Program-made: the position numbers and the translations under genes
The notes under the pieces: model-generated
What the model was told of the DNA's origin: nothing
What the model saw: only the letters and a program-made list of their open reading frames with translations
Databases searched by the model: none
Shown here: in pieces, positions 43,965 through 52,866 of the stretch
How the letters are laid out: each line of letters opens with the position of its first letter
Numbering within the stretch: the first letter of the stretch is position 1
NCBI GenBank assembly: GCA_966211455.1
Contig: CBIHNI010000007.1
Location: 1-64,000 of the forward strand
Reading direction: 5' to 3'
Length of the DNA stretch: 64,000 nucleotides
From: 21-14-0-10-47-8 sp966211455
GTDB lineage: Bacteria > Bdellovibrionota > Bdellovibrionia > Bdellovibrionales > Bdellovibrionaceae

Positions 43965-44672
43965 TTAAGATTTTTGAATGGCGTTTAGGAACTCTTGCGC
44001 GGCCTTTTTTGGATCTTTTGCTTCGATGATAGGTCGACCCACCACCAAAGCCGAAGAGCCGTCCTGAATGGCTTCCCGCGGGCCAGAGACGCGCTTTTGA
44101 TCGCCCTTCTCGTCGCTGGGGAAGCGAATTCCAGGTGTCAGCATGAAAAGATCCAGATCTTTCAGGATTTTCATCTCTTCTGCCGAGCAGACAATCGAAG
44201 TCAGACCCGAGCGCTTGACCATTTCAGCAAGCTCTCGGACATGCTCGGCCACGGGCATTTTGCGGAAATTAGATGGCATCGACGATTCAGACCAGCTGGT
44301 CAGAATCGTCACGGCCAAAATCCGGAATGGGCGTTGCTTTGAAAGTTCTTTTTCGACTTGCGCCATACGGGTCAGCGCTTCTTCGCCAGCCATGGCGTGA
44401 ATTGTCACAAGACTTGCGCCCGCTTCGAAGCTGGTTCGAACTGCAGCTTCCATGGTCGACGGGATATCAAAGAATTTGCAGTCGACAAAGACTGGAGCCA
44501 GTTTCGACATCTTTTGTACAAAGTCCATCCCGCCCCGATGCACAAGGCGCGGACCCAGCTTAATGCCGCCCACGATCCCAGACAGATCATGCGCCATTTG
44601 CAAAGCCACTTCGATCGAGTCGACATCTAGCGCGACACAGAGAGGGTTTCGCAGTGGGGCGGATGAGATCAC
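43965..44672 (-). CDS. pyrF: Orotidine-5'-phosphate decarboxylase
   Basis: 235 residues; last step of de novo UMP synthesis. Beta-barrel with the catalytic DCKFFDIPST (Asp-Lys-x-x-Asp set) near residue 65 and the phosphate-binding LVVGRPIIEAKDP near the end. GTG start at 44672 whose GTGA overlaps the stop of the upstream response-regulator gene, so the two are coupled. The other pyrimidine genes are not here. Confidence 0.96.
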   Translation of the reverse strand: MISSAPLRNPLCVALDVDSIEVALQMAHDLSGIVGGIKLGPRLVHRGGMDFVQKMSKLAPVFVDCKFFDIPSTMEAAVRTSFEAGASLVTIHAMAGEEALTRMAQVEKELSKQRPFRILAVTILTSWSESSMPSNFRKMPVAEHVRELAEMVKRSGLTSIVCSAEEMKILKDLDLFMLTPGIRFPSDEKGDQKRVSGPREAIQDGSSALVVGRPIIEAKDPKKAAQEFLNAIQKS

Positions 44673-46042
44673 TCGTCGCCGCCCTTCTGGACTTCGATGC
44701 CGAAAGCTTTGATTTTACGGTGCAGATAACTGCGCTCGAGACCGATGACTTCGGCCGTTCGCGAAATGTTGCCGTGATTTTCTTGAATCTTCTTTAAGAG
44801 ATATTCTTTTTCAAATTTCGCGCGCGCCTCGCGGAAAGTGGGCAGATCGGCTTGGCCACCGCCTGCACCACCACCAAGACCTGCGAAACGCAAGTCATGC
44901 ACGTCGATGCTTTCTTCTGGAGTCAGGATGTATGCACGCTCCATAAAGTTTTTCAGCTCGCGCACGTTTCCGGGCCAGCTGTGTGTCACCATCAGCTCGA
45001 GAGCGGCAGGCGTCAGTGCCTTCTTGTTGAAGCCGCCTTCTTTGGCCACTTGATCGCTGAAATGCTCGACCAATGCCGGAATGTCTTCAGCGTGTTCGCG
45101 CAGCGCTGGAACCTTGAAGGTCACAACATTGATCCGATGATAAAGAGCTTCGTTGAAAGCCCCGGTTTCCACTTCTTTTTCCAGATCTTTTTTTGTCGCC
45201 GCAATCAAGCGGATGTCGATATCGACAAACTGAGTCCCACCCACACGTTGGAATTTCTTTTCCTGCAAAATGCGCAGAAGTTTTTCCTGAGCTTTGGCGC
45301 TGAGATCAGCGACATCATCCAAGAAAACGGTCCCACCCTGAGCCAGCTCGAGCTTTCCTTTTTGTGTGCGGTCCGCACCGGCGAAAGCGCCACGTTCGTA
45401 TCCAAAAAGCTCGGTGTCCAAAAGTTCTTCCGGAATCGACGAGCAGTTGAGTTCGATGAAGGGCCGGCTGGCACGCGGGCTCATGTAATGAATGTTCTGA
45501 GCCACAAGTTCTTTGCCAGCGCCGTTTTCCCCTTGCAGGAGAACCCATGAAGCTTGCGGGGCCGCCCGCACGATCATCTGCTTCAGCGCGATCATCTTCG
45601 GAGCTTCGCCCAGCAGAGCGATGCTTTTACGAAGCTTGTTCAAGAGAGCCGTTTTTTCTTCACGCTCTTGTTGGTACTGGATGATGTTTGAAATCACGAT
45701 CGAAATTTTGTCCATCGAAAGCGGCTTTTCGATAAAGTCCCAAGCGCCAAGCTTGGTGGCCTTCACCGCCGTTTCGATGGTTCCATGACCCGAGATCATG
45801 ACGAATTCGATTTGTGGAAACTGTTTACGTGCGGTCGTGAGAACTTCGATCCCGTCCAGGCTGCCTGGCATCCAGATGTCCAAAAAAACCAGATCCGGTT
45901 GATGTTCGCGCATGGCCTTAATCCCCGCTTCGCCATCGGACGCTGTAAAGACCGTATGGCCTTCGTCTTTAAGTGTGGCAGAGAGAACCTCGCGGATCGG
46001 AGATTCGTCATCGACTATGAGAATTTTTGCGGTTTTGTTCAT
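44669..46042 (-). CDS. NtrX-like response regulator with altered AAA+ motifs
   Basis: 457 residues in NtrC-type order: receiver (DD at 11-12, phospho-acceptor Asp-55 in LVFLDIWMPG, Lys-107), AAA+ domain, and C-terminal Fis-type helix-turn-helix (NISRTAEVIGLERSYLHRKI). Walker A GENGAGKE (171-178) is intact. Several other motifs depart from the active sigma-54 activator pattern: GAFTGA reads GAFAGA (218-223), the Walker B DE reads DD (242-243), the sensor-I asparagine of AATN reads Lys (284), and the first arginine of FREDLYYR reads Asn (297). The neighbouring kinase is NtrY-like, so this is the NtrX slot; many NtrX proteins also lack GAFTGA and do not act through sigma-54. Confidence 0.9.
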   Translation of the reverse strand: MNKTAKILIVDDESPIREVLSATLKDEGHTVFTASDGEAGIKAMREHQPDLVFLDIWMPGSLDGIEVLTTARKQFPQIEFVMISGHGTIETAVKATKLGAWDFIEKPLSMDKISIVISNIIQYQQEREEKTALLNKLRKSIALLGEAPKMIALKQMIVRAAPQASWVLLQGENGAGKELVAQNIHYMSPRASRPFIELNCSSIPEELLDTELFGYERGAFAGADRTQKGKLELAQGGTVFLDDVADLSAKAQEKLLRILQEKKFQRVGGTQFVDIDIRLIAATKKDLEKEVETGAFNEALYHRINVVTFKVPALREHAEDIPALVEHFSDQVAKEGGFNKKALTPAALELMVTHSWPGNVRELKNFMERAYILTPEESIDVHDLRFAGLGGGAGGGQADLPTFREARAKFEKEYLLKKIQENHGNISRTAEVIGLERSYLHRKIKAFGIEVQKGGDE

Positions 46043-46077
46043 ATTGTGTCCTTACCGAGGGCAATATAACGACTTCT

Positions 46078-46181
46078 TAGCGCTTTGTCAGATAAGATTT
46101 TTCAAGGCGCAAGGAGGAAGGCGTGCGGATAGCACGTCGACGACGCGGCAACGCGGAAAAAGCTTGTCTGACAAAGTGCTA
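46078..46181. repeat. 104-bp inverted-repeat element between ntrY and ntrX
   Basis: Two 19-bp arms, TAGCGCTTTGTCAGATAAG (46078-46096) and the near-complement at 46163-46181 (17 of 19 match), enclose 66 bp that is GC-rich and has its own CGTGC-GGATA-GCACG hairpin at the centre. One end is the stop codon region of the ntrY-like gene. The form is that of a REP- or MITE-like intergenic element; no transposase is present. Confidence 0.8.
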
Positions 46182-48479
46182 GGATGGTCTCCAAGCCCCG
46201 ACTTCGTTGACAGGGAGTTCTATCATGAACTTGGAACCCTTTGGTTCGTTGGGGAGTGCGCGAATAAAGCCACTGTGGTCTTCGATAATCCGTTTCACAA
46301 TGGCGAGCCCCAGCCCCGTCCCGCCTTCTTTGGTGCTGTAGTACGGCTCGAAAACCCGCGCACGCAGGGCTGGCGCGATTCCGGAGCCGGTATCCGCCAC
46401 AGTGAGTCTCAAAATCTTCAGCGCCTGATCATAGCGTGTCTGAACCACCACAGTTTTCTGAGGCTCATTTGCAACAGCTGCGATCGCGTTGTCGATCAGG
46501 TTCACAAGCACACGCTTGATCTGATCCGGATCGAATTTAAATTCGGGCAGCTGAGGATCCGCATCGAAAATCAGCTCCACCTGCGGATGACTTTGGCGGA
46601 AGATCGAAAGCGACTCTTCGATGGTTTTAGCCAAAGACCCCAAAACCGGACGCGCCTGTGGAAGACGTGCAAAGTTGCTAAACTCATTGACCAAATTTTT
46701 CAGATCTTCGGTCTGCTTGATGATCATGGTTGTGCACTCTTCAAAAGCAGGATCTGAGATGGTCGCGGCAAATTTTCGCTGCAAGCGTTCCGCCGACAGC
46801 TTGATGGGCGTCAGCGGATTTTTGATTTCGTGAGCGATCCGACGAGCGACCTCGGTCCAAGCGGCCGCACGCTGAGCATTCACGATCGGGGTCATGTCAT
46901 CGAACACCAGGATCTTACCGATCTCGCGGCTTTGTTCGTCTTTTAAGATTGAAAGAGTCATCTGCAGCGGGACTGATTCGCCCTGCACGTTGAGCTTCAA
47001 TTCTTTCTGGATGCTTTCGATTTTGTGATCGCCCATGGTCTTCAGCAAATCCGAGAAGGTGCGGAAGTATTCCAAAGTCAAAAGTTCGCGCACATGACGG
47101 CCGACGAATTGATTTGGATCGATTCGAAGCAAATCACCCGCCCGACGATTGATCGTGGTGACGACACCATTTTGGTCCACCGAAATAATCCCGGCGCTGA
47201 CGTTTCCAAGCACAACTTCAACGTAACGGGTGTGTTTATCCAGATTGGCGAGAGTTTCTTTGAGGCTTTCGTTGGCAGATTTGACCTCGCGCTCGGAATT
47301 GGCCAAATTGTTGGTCATCAGGTTGAAGCTATCGACCAAGCTCGTGATCTCTTCAGATCCGGATTTAACTTCGACAAGCGTGTAATCCCCGCCCGCGATG
47401 CGTTTGGTGGCGCGGCCCAGTTGCACCAGCGGCACCGAAAGCTGTTTCGCCAAGTGGAATCCGAACCAGGTCGCGGCGAGCAGGACCACGAAGGTCATCA
47501 AGAACAGAATGATCATGTAGATCGATTTCAGTGGGTACTCGAGCGGATTGATGTCTCGGAACTCGTCATAAGCAGTCGAGATATCGTTCATCTTCGAGAT
47601 CAAAGAGAGTGGCACAAAGCTTGAGACAACGATGGCGCCGCGATCAGAGCCTTCTTTCACCGGGACAATCACGCGCACCAAGTTTCCCTCACCGAATTGG
47701 TGGATGGTGCTGGCATCGACCTGAGATTTGATCCCTTTTTGCAAGAACTCGAGAGACACTGGTGGAATCAGCGGGATCGTTTCATCATCCGAAAGCAGGA
47801 TCTGGCGCTGACCGAAAAGGCTTGGGTAATATTCGAGCGCGTCCAAGGCGTAGATGTGACGAAGGACCTTGAGCTTGGATTTAATTTGCGCGGGGCTTCG
47901 CATATTGCGGACTTCCAGCGCCACCTGATGGGCGAAGTGATAGTTCCGCTTTTTGGCATTGAAGTAATAGGCGTTGGTGACTTCGAGCGATGATTTCAAA
48001 ACACCGGCCATTTTGACCGAGAACCATTTTTCGAAGCTGGAATTGATGTAGAAAACCGACGTCACGAAGATCAAAAGCGTCGGAATGGTCGAGAAGGCCA
48101 CGAAGGCCGCGATCAGCTTGGCTTTCAGACTGCTACCGAAGATCTTGCCTTTGCGCTCGACGAAGACTTTGACGACGTTGCGGAAAATCAGGAACAAAAG
48201 CAACAGCAACAGGACGATGTTAAAGTTGACCAGACCGAAGAAGAAGATCGAGTGAACGAATGGCAGCTGCTGGCTGATCGAGAAAAGTTTTACTTCGAAC
48301 CAGGTGAGGAGCAAAAAGAGAAAAGCGGTGAAGAAAACGATAACCAGTTCTCTTCGCCGCTTTTTAGATTCGTGAGACAACGTGATCGGAAGTTCCGGAG
48401 CTCCTTGATTGTCCTCAAAGAACTCGTGATCCGTTGAATCCGGTGTGATCTCGCTGCGGTCGCGTTTGGATTGATCCAT
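46179..48479 (-). CDS. NtrY-like membrane sensor histidine kinase
   Basis: 766 residues. Three membrane segments between residues 40 and 135, a periplasmic sensor region, a fourth segment at about 310-330, HAMP domain (RATKRIAGGDYTLVEV), PAS domain (VVLGNVSAGIISVDQNGVV), His-containing helix with RRIAHEIKNPLTPIKLSAERLQRKF, and the ATPase domain with LVNLIDNAIAAV, DTGSGI and GTGLGLAI. This order is that of the NtrY family, which senses nitrogen or redox state in alphaproteobacteria. It is the first gene of an ntrY-[repeat]-ntrX-pyrF-paiB series. The actual signal in this organism is unknown. Confidence 0.92.
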   Translation of the reverse strand: MDQSKRDRSEITPDSTDHEFFEDNQGAPELPITLSHESKKRRRELVIVFFTAFLFLLLTWFEVKLFSISQQLPFVHSIFFFGLVNFNIVLLLLLLFLIFRNVVKVFVERKGKIFGSSLKAKLIAAFVAFSTIPTLLIFVTSVFYINSSFEKWFSVKMAGVLKSSLEVTNAYYFNAKKRNYHFAHQVALEVRNMRSPAQIKSKLKVLRHIYALDALEYYPSLFGQRQILLSDDETIPLIPPVSLEFLQKGIKSQVDASTIHQFGEGNLVRVIVPVKEGSDRGAIVVSSFVPLSLISKMNDISTAYDEFRDINPLEYPLKSIYMIILFLMTFVVLLAATWFGFHLAKQLSVPLVQLGRATKRIAGGDYTLVEVKSGSEEITSLVDSFNLMTNNLANSEREVKSANESLKETLANLDKHTRYVEVVLGNVSAGIISVDQNGVVTTINRRAGDLLRIDPNQFVGRHVRELLTLEYFRTFSDLLKTMGDHKIESIQKELKLNVQGESVPLQMTLSILKDEQSREIGKILVFDDMTPIVNAQRAAAWTEVARRIAHEIKNPLTPIKLSAERLQRKFAATISDPAFEECTTMIIKQTEDLKNLVNEFSNFARLPQARPVLGSLAKTIEESLSIFRQSHPQVELIFDADPQLPEFKFDPDQIKRVLVNLIDNAIAAVANEPQKTVVVQTRYDQALKILRLTVADTGSGIAPALRARVFEPYYSTKEGGTGLGLAIVKRIIEDHSGFIRALPNEPKGSKFMIELPVNEVGAWRPS

Positions 48480-48521
48480 GATGCGCTTATTTTAGCGACC
48501 GGCCACCGCGAGAAGCAATGA

Positions 48522-48764
48522 TTACATCAAATATTCTTTGTAGATCGCTTGTCCGACATGGAAAGAAGGTCCACCCTGCTTAATCATCGCAAGGCACAAT
48601 GTCTTCGCCTGCTCTTTTTCAAGCTCAGCTTCGTCTTGGCATTGGAAACCAGCCTGGATTTTAGCGGTATCGAACAAAAGCTTGGCGTTGCTCTTGCTTA
48701 CTTTCTGTTGCAGACGAGTGAGGATCAAATTGGCTGTCAGCACGTTATTCACTTCAGATTGCAC
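48522..48764 (-). CDS. Small conserved-looking hypothetical protein
   Basis: 80 residues from a GTG at 48764, five bases after a strong AGGAGG. Predominantly helical and soluble, with two cysteines (FQCQDE and TLCLAM). I do not recognise the family. Sits between ribH and the NtrY-like kinase, 59 bp after ribH. Confidence 0.75.
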   Translation of the reverse strand: MQSEVNNVLTANLILTRLQQKVSKSNAKLLFDTAKIQAGFQCQDEAELEKEQAKTLCLAMIKQGGPSFHVGQAIYKEYLM

Positions 48765-48823
48765 GGGAACCTCCTGATTATTTAGGGACTGTTAATGGTT
48801 ACTTCGCTAAAGGCGAATGATTA

Positions 48824-49306
48824 TCACTTTGCTTTTTTAAGTTCTTTTAACAAACCAATCATTTCCACGACGACTTCGGCTGCTTCCGCACCCTTGTTGC
48901 CGTGCTTGCCACCGGCCCGAGCTTCGGCTTGCTCGTCATTTTCAGTGGTCAAAACCCCAAATCCAATAGGTTTCTTGTACTTCAACATCAATTCGCTCAC
49001 GCCGCGCTCGACGCTGCTGCAGACGTAATCGTAGTGAGAGGTCTCTCCACGAATCACGCAGCCCAAAGTCACGACTCCGTCACAGCCGTGTTCCAAAAGC
49101 GCTTGCGCCGCCAGCGGAATTTCAACAGCACCTGGCACACGCACGGCCATCACATCGATCGCGAATCCGCCTTGCGCCTGCAAACCTTCGAGATAGTCCA
49201 GAGCGCCCGCTTCGAGCTTTTCTGTAATCTCGCTATTAAAGCGTGACGTGACCACTCCGATTTTCAGTTTGATCGCGCTTTTCTTCGTTGCAGTCTTCTT
49301 CGCCAT
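48824..49306 (-). CDS. ribH: 6,7-dimethyl-8-ribityllumazine synthase
   Basis: 160 residues counted from the ATG at 49306, six bases after GAGG. Condenses the RibB and RibA/D products to form lumazine in riboflavin synthesis; subunits assemble into cages. Family stretches RFNSEITEKLEAGALDYL, VPGAVEIPLAAQALL, and GCVIRGETSHYDYV followed by PIGFGVLTTEN. The first 71 bp overlap the end of the ribB-type gene in another frame. The basic N-terminus (MAKKTATKKSAIK) precedes the usual start. Confidence 0.95.
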   Translation of the reverse strand: MAKKTATKKSAIKLKIGVVTSRFNSEITEKLEAGALDYLEGLQAQGGFAIDVMAVRVPGAVEIPLAAQALLEHGCDGVVTLGCVIRGETSHYDYVCSSVERGVSELMLKYKKPIGFGVLTTENDEQAEARAGGKHGNKGAEAAEVVVEMIGLLKELKKAK

Positions 49307-50429
49307 ATCCATCCTCTTTCAGACAAACCAATTCCACAATTTCCAGATCGTAAGCCTTCAAGCCCACGCGCTTTTCCACGCGATTGCTGAGCAAGCGAAT
49401 CTGATGCGCGCCCACCGCCCGCAAAATTTGCGCGCCGATGCCGTAATCACGCGAATCCATATCGGCCTGTTGTTTTTCCCCACATAGCGCTTTGACTTCG
49501 GCGACCAAGCCCATCGGCTTCGTCATTCCACGCAGAAGCAGGATCAGACCTTCGCCTTCTTGTTCGATATGCTTCAAGGCCTGCTGCAAAGACGATTCAC
49601 CATTCAACAGTTGACCGAAAAGATCTCGCGTTCCGGACTCGACATGCACGCGCACCAATGACGGCTTGCCTTTGGTGATTTCGCCTTTTTGCAAAACCAA
49701 GTGCTCGACACCGTCGACCTTGCTGCGGAACACGCGCGCGCGGAAGCCACGGAAAGCGGCCGGCAGTTCGGCATTGATCAGCTCTTCGACCAAGATTTCA
49801 CGAGACAGGCGGTATTCGATCAAATCGACGATCGTACCGATTTTGATTCCGTGCTTTTTGGCGAAAGCTTTCAAATCCGGAACGCGGGCCATGGTGCCAT
49901 CGGCATTCATCACTTCGCAGATCACGGCGGCTGGATTTAATCCCGCAAGCTTCGCCAGATCCACCGAGCCTTCGGTGTGACCGGCACGCTTCAAAACGCC
50001 ACCCTGTTGGGCGCGAATCGGAAAAATATGGCCTGGCATGTGAACATCGGATGGTTTTGCGTCCGGATTTGCGGCCACTTTGATGGTGTGGGCACGATCG
50101 GCAGCAGAGATTCCCGTGGAGACTCCCCATGATGCTTCGATGCTGACCGTGAAGGCGGTTTTATTCGGAGAGAAATTTTGATCGTCGCGAACCATTTGTG
50201 GCAGCTGCAAACGATCGATCTGCTGTGACGAAAGCGCCAAGCAAATCAAGCCACGCGCTTCAGTGGCCATAAAGTTGATCAATCCAGGCGTCACGTGATC
50301 GGCTGCCAAAACCAGATCCCCTTCGTTTTCGCGATCCTCGTCATCGATCAAGAGGACCATCTTACCCAGACGAATATCTTCGATCAGCTCTTCGATGTTG
50401 TTGAAGCCTTCCTGTTGAGTCTTCATCAT
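49236..50429 (-). CDS. 3,4-dihydroxy-2-butanone-4-phosphate synthase fused to a degenerate GTP cyclohydrolase II domain (RibBX-type)
   Basis: 397 residues. Residues 1-200 are a complete RibB: DEDRENEGDLV (acidic metal loop), RGLICLALS, GHTEGSVDLAKLAG, and CEVMNADGTMA. From about 205 the chain follows the RibA fold but lacks its active site: the zinc-binding Cys...RCDC stretch is replaced by VESGTRDLFGQLLNGESSLQ, and the GRGIG-AYxLQD section is shortened; only the end (RDYGIGAQILRAVGAHQIRLL) is well kept. A functional RibA must therefore be elsewhere. The ATG overlaps the ribE stop by four bases and its C-terminal 71 bp overlap ribH. Confidence 0.9.
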   Translation of the reverse strand: MMKTQQEGFNNIEELIEDIRLGKMVLLIDDEDRENEGDLVLAADHVTPGLINFMATEARGLICLALSSQQIDRLQLPQMVRDDQNFSPNKTAFTVSIEASWGVSTGISAADRAHTIKVAANPDAKPSDVHMPGHIFPIRAQQGGVLKRAGHTEGSVDLAKLAGLNPAAVICEVMNADGTMARVPDLKAFAKKHGIKIGTIVDLIEYRLSREILVEELINAELPAAFRGFRARVFRSKVDGVEHLVLQKGEITKGKPSLVRVHVESGTRDLFGQLLNGESSLQQALKHIEQEGEGLILLLRGMTKPMGLVAEVKALCGEKQQADMDSRDYGIGAQILRAVGAHQIRLLSNRVEKRVGLKAYDLEIVELVCLKEDGYGEEDCNEEKRDQTENRSGHVTL

Positions 50430-51046
50430 TGCGGCTTCTCTCTTTCCAACTGCAACATTCGCTGCAGAGCTTTGGCCATGTAATCCGGTTCGACATTGAC
50501 GAAGCCACCGACTTTCAGCTCGCCCAAATTGGTGCGCTTCAAAGTCTCCGGAATCAATCCGACGCTGACAACGGCACCTTTGACTTCGTTCACGGTGAGG
50601 CTCACACCATTCAATGTGATGCTGCCTTTTTTCCAGATGAAAGGCAGGATGCTGTCGGCGACTTCGACATCCAAGAACCAGTTTTCGCCCAAACCTTCCG
50701 AGCGAACAACACGACCCAAGCTATCCACATGCCCTGTCACCAAGTGACCGTGAATGCGATCACCAAAACGAAGTGAACGCTCGAGGTTTAATTTTTTCCC
50801 GAGAAGAAAATCTGGATTTTCTGGCGCCCATTGCAGAACCCGGAGAGTTTCCGCTGCTAGAGCGAAGGTCATCGTTTCTTGATCGAAGTTTTCGACGGTC
50901 AGACAAACGCCATCCGTTGCGATACTGTCGCCATTCTTTAAGTCATTGAAATCATTTGGTTTTTTTACTTTTACCCGAATCAATGGACCGCTGCCCTTTT
51001 GTACAGAGAGGATGGGCTGAACGGCTTCGACGATTCCTGAAAACAT
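50426..51046 (-). CDS. ribE: Riboflavin synthase, alpha chain
   Basis: 206 residues from the ATG at 51046, where the family start MFSGIVEAV falls; the ribosome site is weak and two in-frame upstream codons are possible. Two lumazine-binding halves repeat the pattern SIATDGVCLTVENF and SITLNGVSLTVNEV, and VTGHVDSLGRV marks the second. Converts two lumazines to riboflavin. First of a three-gene ribE-ribB/X-ribH operon; ribD is absent. Confidence 0.94.
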   Translation of the reverse strand: MFSGIVEAVQPILSVQKGSGPLIRVKVKKPNDFNDLKNGDSIATDGVCLTVENFDQETMTFALAAETLRVLQWAPENPDFLLGKKLNLERSLRFGDRIHGHLVTGHVDSLGRVVRSEGLGENWFLDVEVADSILPFIWKKGSITLNGVSLTVNEVKGAVVSVGLIPETLKRTNLGELKVGGFVNVEPDYMAKALQRMLQLEREKPQ

Positions 51047-51117
51047 AGGGTGGAGAAGCTTTAACATTTGACCCGTGCGAACACAAGGCACTAGCGTTTC
51101 GCGTATCGAGGAAAATC

Positions 51118-51357
51118 ATGGAAACCAAAGCATTGAAGTTGGGTGGACTGTACCGCCACTACAAAGGCAATTTGTACAGGGTGCACCAAATCGTTCGACA
51201 CAGCGAAACGCTGCAAGAGCTGGTCATGTACGAAACTTTATACGAGAACCCGCAAGGCCGCTTCTGGGTGCGACCGAAGGAGATGTTTCTGGAGACCGTG
51301 ACTGTGGGCGGGAAAGTGATGCCGCGGTTTGAGCTGGTGGAGGAAACAAAGAGCTAG
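51118..51357 (+). CDS. DUF1653 family protein
   Basis: 79 residues matching DUF1653: GGLYRHYKGNLYRVHQIVRHSETLQELVMY followed by WVRPKEMFLETVTVGGKVMPRF. Family function unknown. ATG start behind GAGG; divergent from ribE. Its stop lies three bases from the stop of the membrane-protein gene on the other strand, with no room for a terminator. Confidence 0.93.
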   Translation: METKALKLGGLYRHYKGNLYRVHQIVRHSETLQELVMYETLYENPQGRFWVRPKEMFLETVTVGGKVMPRFELVEETKS

Positions 51358-51359
51358 TT

Positions 51360-52688
51360 TTAGACTCCCCGTTTATCTTCAATCCCTTGTAGACACTGAT
51401 CAATTTGCTCGCGAATGCCTTGCTTCACTGTTGCAATATCCACCACACCCTTCAGATGAGGAAGATAGCGAGCCATTGTCGCCTCAAAGTAAGCATTGAA
51501 GCTGCGATGTCCCCACATTTTTGTATCCACAAGATCGCTGGCAAATTGCAGTTGCAGCAAAGTTGCAGGATCGGCGGCCAAAGAAGCCGATTTCTCATGA
51601 ATAAAGTAAAGGCGATCATTCAACTTATTCCATTTGCTCACATAATCTGTTTTCAAATTTCTGATTTGGAAAGCCCACATCAACAAAAGTAAAACTGCCA
51701 ATGACAGGCAATTTCGGAAAATGAAAAGACTCACGGTTTCTAAAGGTTTATCTGTTGTGCTTGCAATCTTGCGATTCGCAGCCTCTGGATCTAAAATTCG
51801 GCTTTTGACAACAGCCGCTGACAATTTAACTTTGGCACCCGGCGTTTGATCTGTCTGCTCATCATTCTTCAAAACTTCGGCTTTTGTCATATCGCCCAAA
51901 GTTTTTGAGTCGCTGATCATCATGAACTCTTCCCAAGTCAGATCAACCAGCTTTCCGTTTGTTACATAGTTCCCACTGAGATTGAAAACGAGAGCTGAAA
52001 TAACAACGATGGAAAAGCTACCAATAAACAGCAAAGGGAAGAGCGCTTCGAAATAAGATCGATGAGAAGCAGGATTGTTTGTTGAGAACACACTTCGGAA
52101 TGTAAAGAGATCGAAAAGCGGCTCGCTATCATCGCGAATAACCAACGGCCGATCGCTGTCGTGATTTCCCATGAAATACAGATTTGCAAGTGAGCACACC
52201 AAGAAACAAAGCATGAACGAAATGCAAATACGAACTGGCCCCCAACCCGTCACAAAGATTGGCATTCCCAAAAGAGCGACGCCAAATTGAACCAAATAAA
52301 GATGCCGAGTGAACTGTCCGACTTTTTCATCCAATGGTTCGTGGCCATACTGAATTTGATAATAGAGAATAAACTTTCTTGCATAAAAGAAGACCGTTGC
52401 GACGGACAAAGTGATCAAAGGGATCTGCAAATAAATCTTTTGCTCTACCAAGGGTGGAAGCTTTTCGAAGCCAAAGACATTGGCGAAGAAGGTCGGTAAA
52501 AATAAATATGCAAGCGAAGTCCAAGCATTTAAGAACGCGATCTTTCCCTGATTCTTAAAAGATGCGCGCCAAAAATTTTCTTGAAAAACTTTTCCGACGG
52601 CCCAAGAAACAAATAGGCCGGCAAAGGAAAAGAAGAAAAGAACCACATCGTAAAAACCAAGTTCAGTCCAAAATGTTACTTTATCCAT
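51360..52688 (-). CDS. Multi-pass membrane protein of unknown function
   Basis: 442 residues. Five or six hydrophobic segments in the first 235 residues, a polar segment of about 100 residues (around 235-330), a further segment at about 335-355, and a C-terminal soluble tail of about 90 residues. I do not recognise the family and see no catalytic motif. Monocistronic. Confidence 0.8.
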   Translation of the reverse strand: MDKVTFWTELGFYDVVLFFFSFAGLFVSWAVGKVFQENFWRASFKNQGKIAFLNAWTSLAYLFLPTFFANVFGFEKLPPLVEQKIYLQIPLITLSVATVFFYARKFILYYQIQYGHEPLDEKVGQFTRHLYLVQFGVALLGMPIFVTGWGPVRICISFMLCFLVCSLANLYFMGNHDSDRPLVIRDDSEPLFDLFTFRSVFSTNNPASHRSYFEALFPLLFIGSFSIVVISALVFNLSGNYVTNGKLVDLTWEEFMMISDSKTLGDMTKAEVLKNDEQTDQTPGAKVKLSAAVVKSRILDPEAANRKIASTTDKPLETVSLFIFRNCLSLAVLLLLMWAFQIRNLKTDYVSKWNKLNDRLYFIHEKSASLAADPATLLQLQFASDLVDTKMWGHRSFNAYFEATMARYLPHLKGVVDIATVKQGIREQIDQCLQGIEDKRGV

Positions 52689-52805
52689 ACCAGATCAATC
52701 GGGATTGTTTGGCGGGGGCTGAACTGTAAATTCTGTGCAACTGTAGATAATTTTTTGTTTTTAAGTCGTCGTTGCGCGCCGGAAGGGCTGCGTTAACATA
52801 GGACG

Positions 52806-52840
52806 CAATAAAAACGCCGGCTGGAAAATCCGCCGGCGTT
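52806..52840 (-). terminator. Terminator after the 52.9-kb envelope gene
   Basis: AACGCCGGC and GCCGGCGTT form a perfect 9-bp stem with a 10-base loop; on the minus strand the T run TTTTTATT follows. It lies 27 bp past the stop at 52867. Confidence 0.88.
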
Positions 52841-52866
52841 CGATTTTGATATGGAAATTTCGAGGC

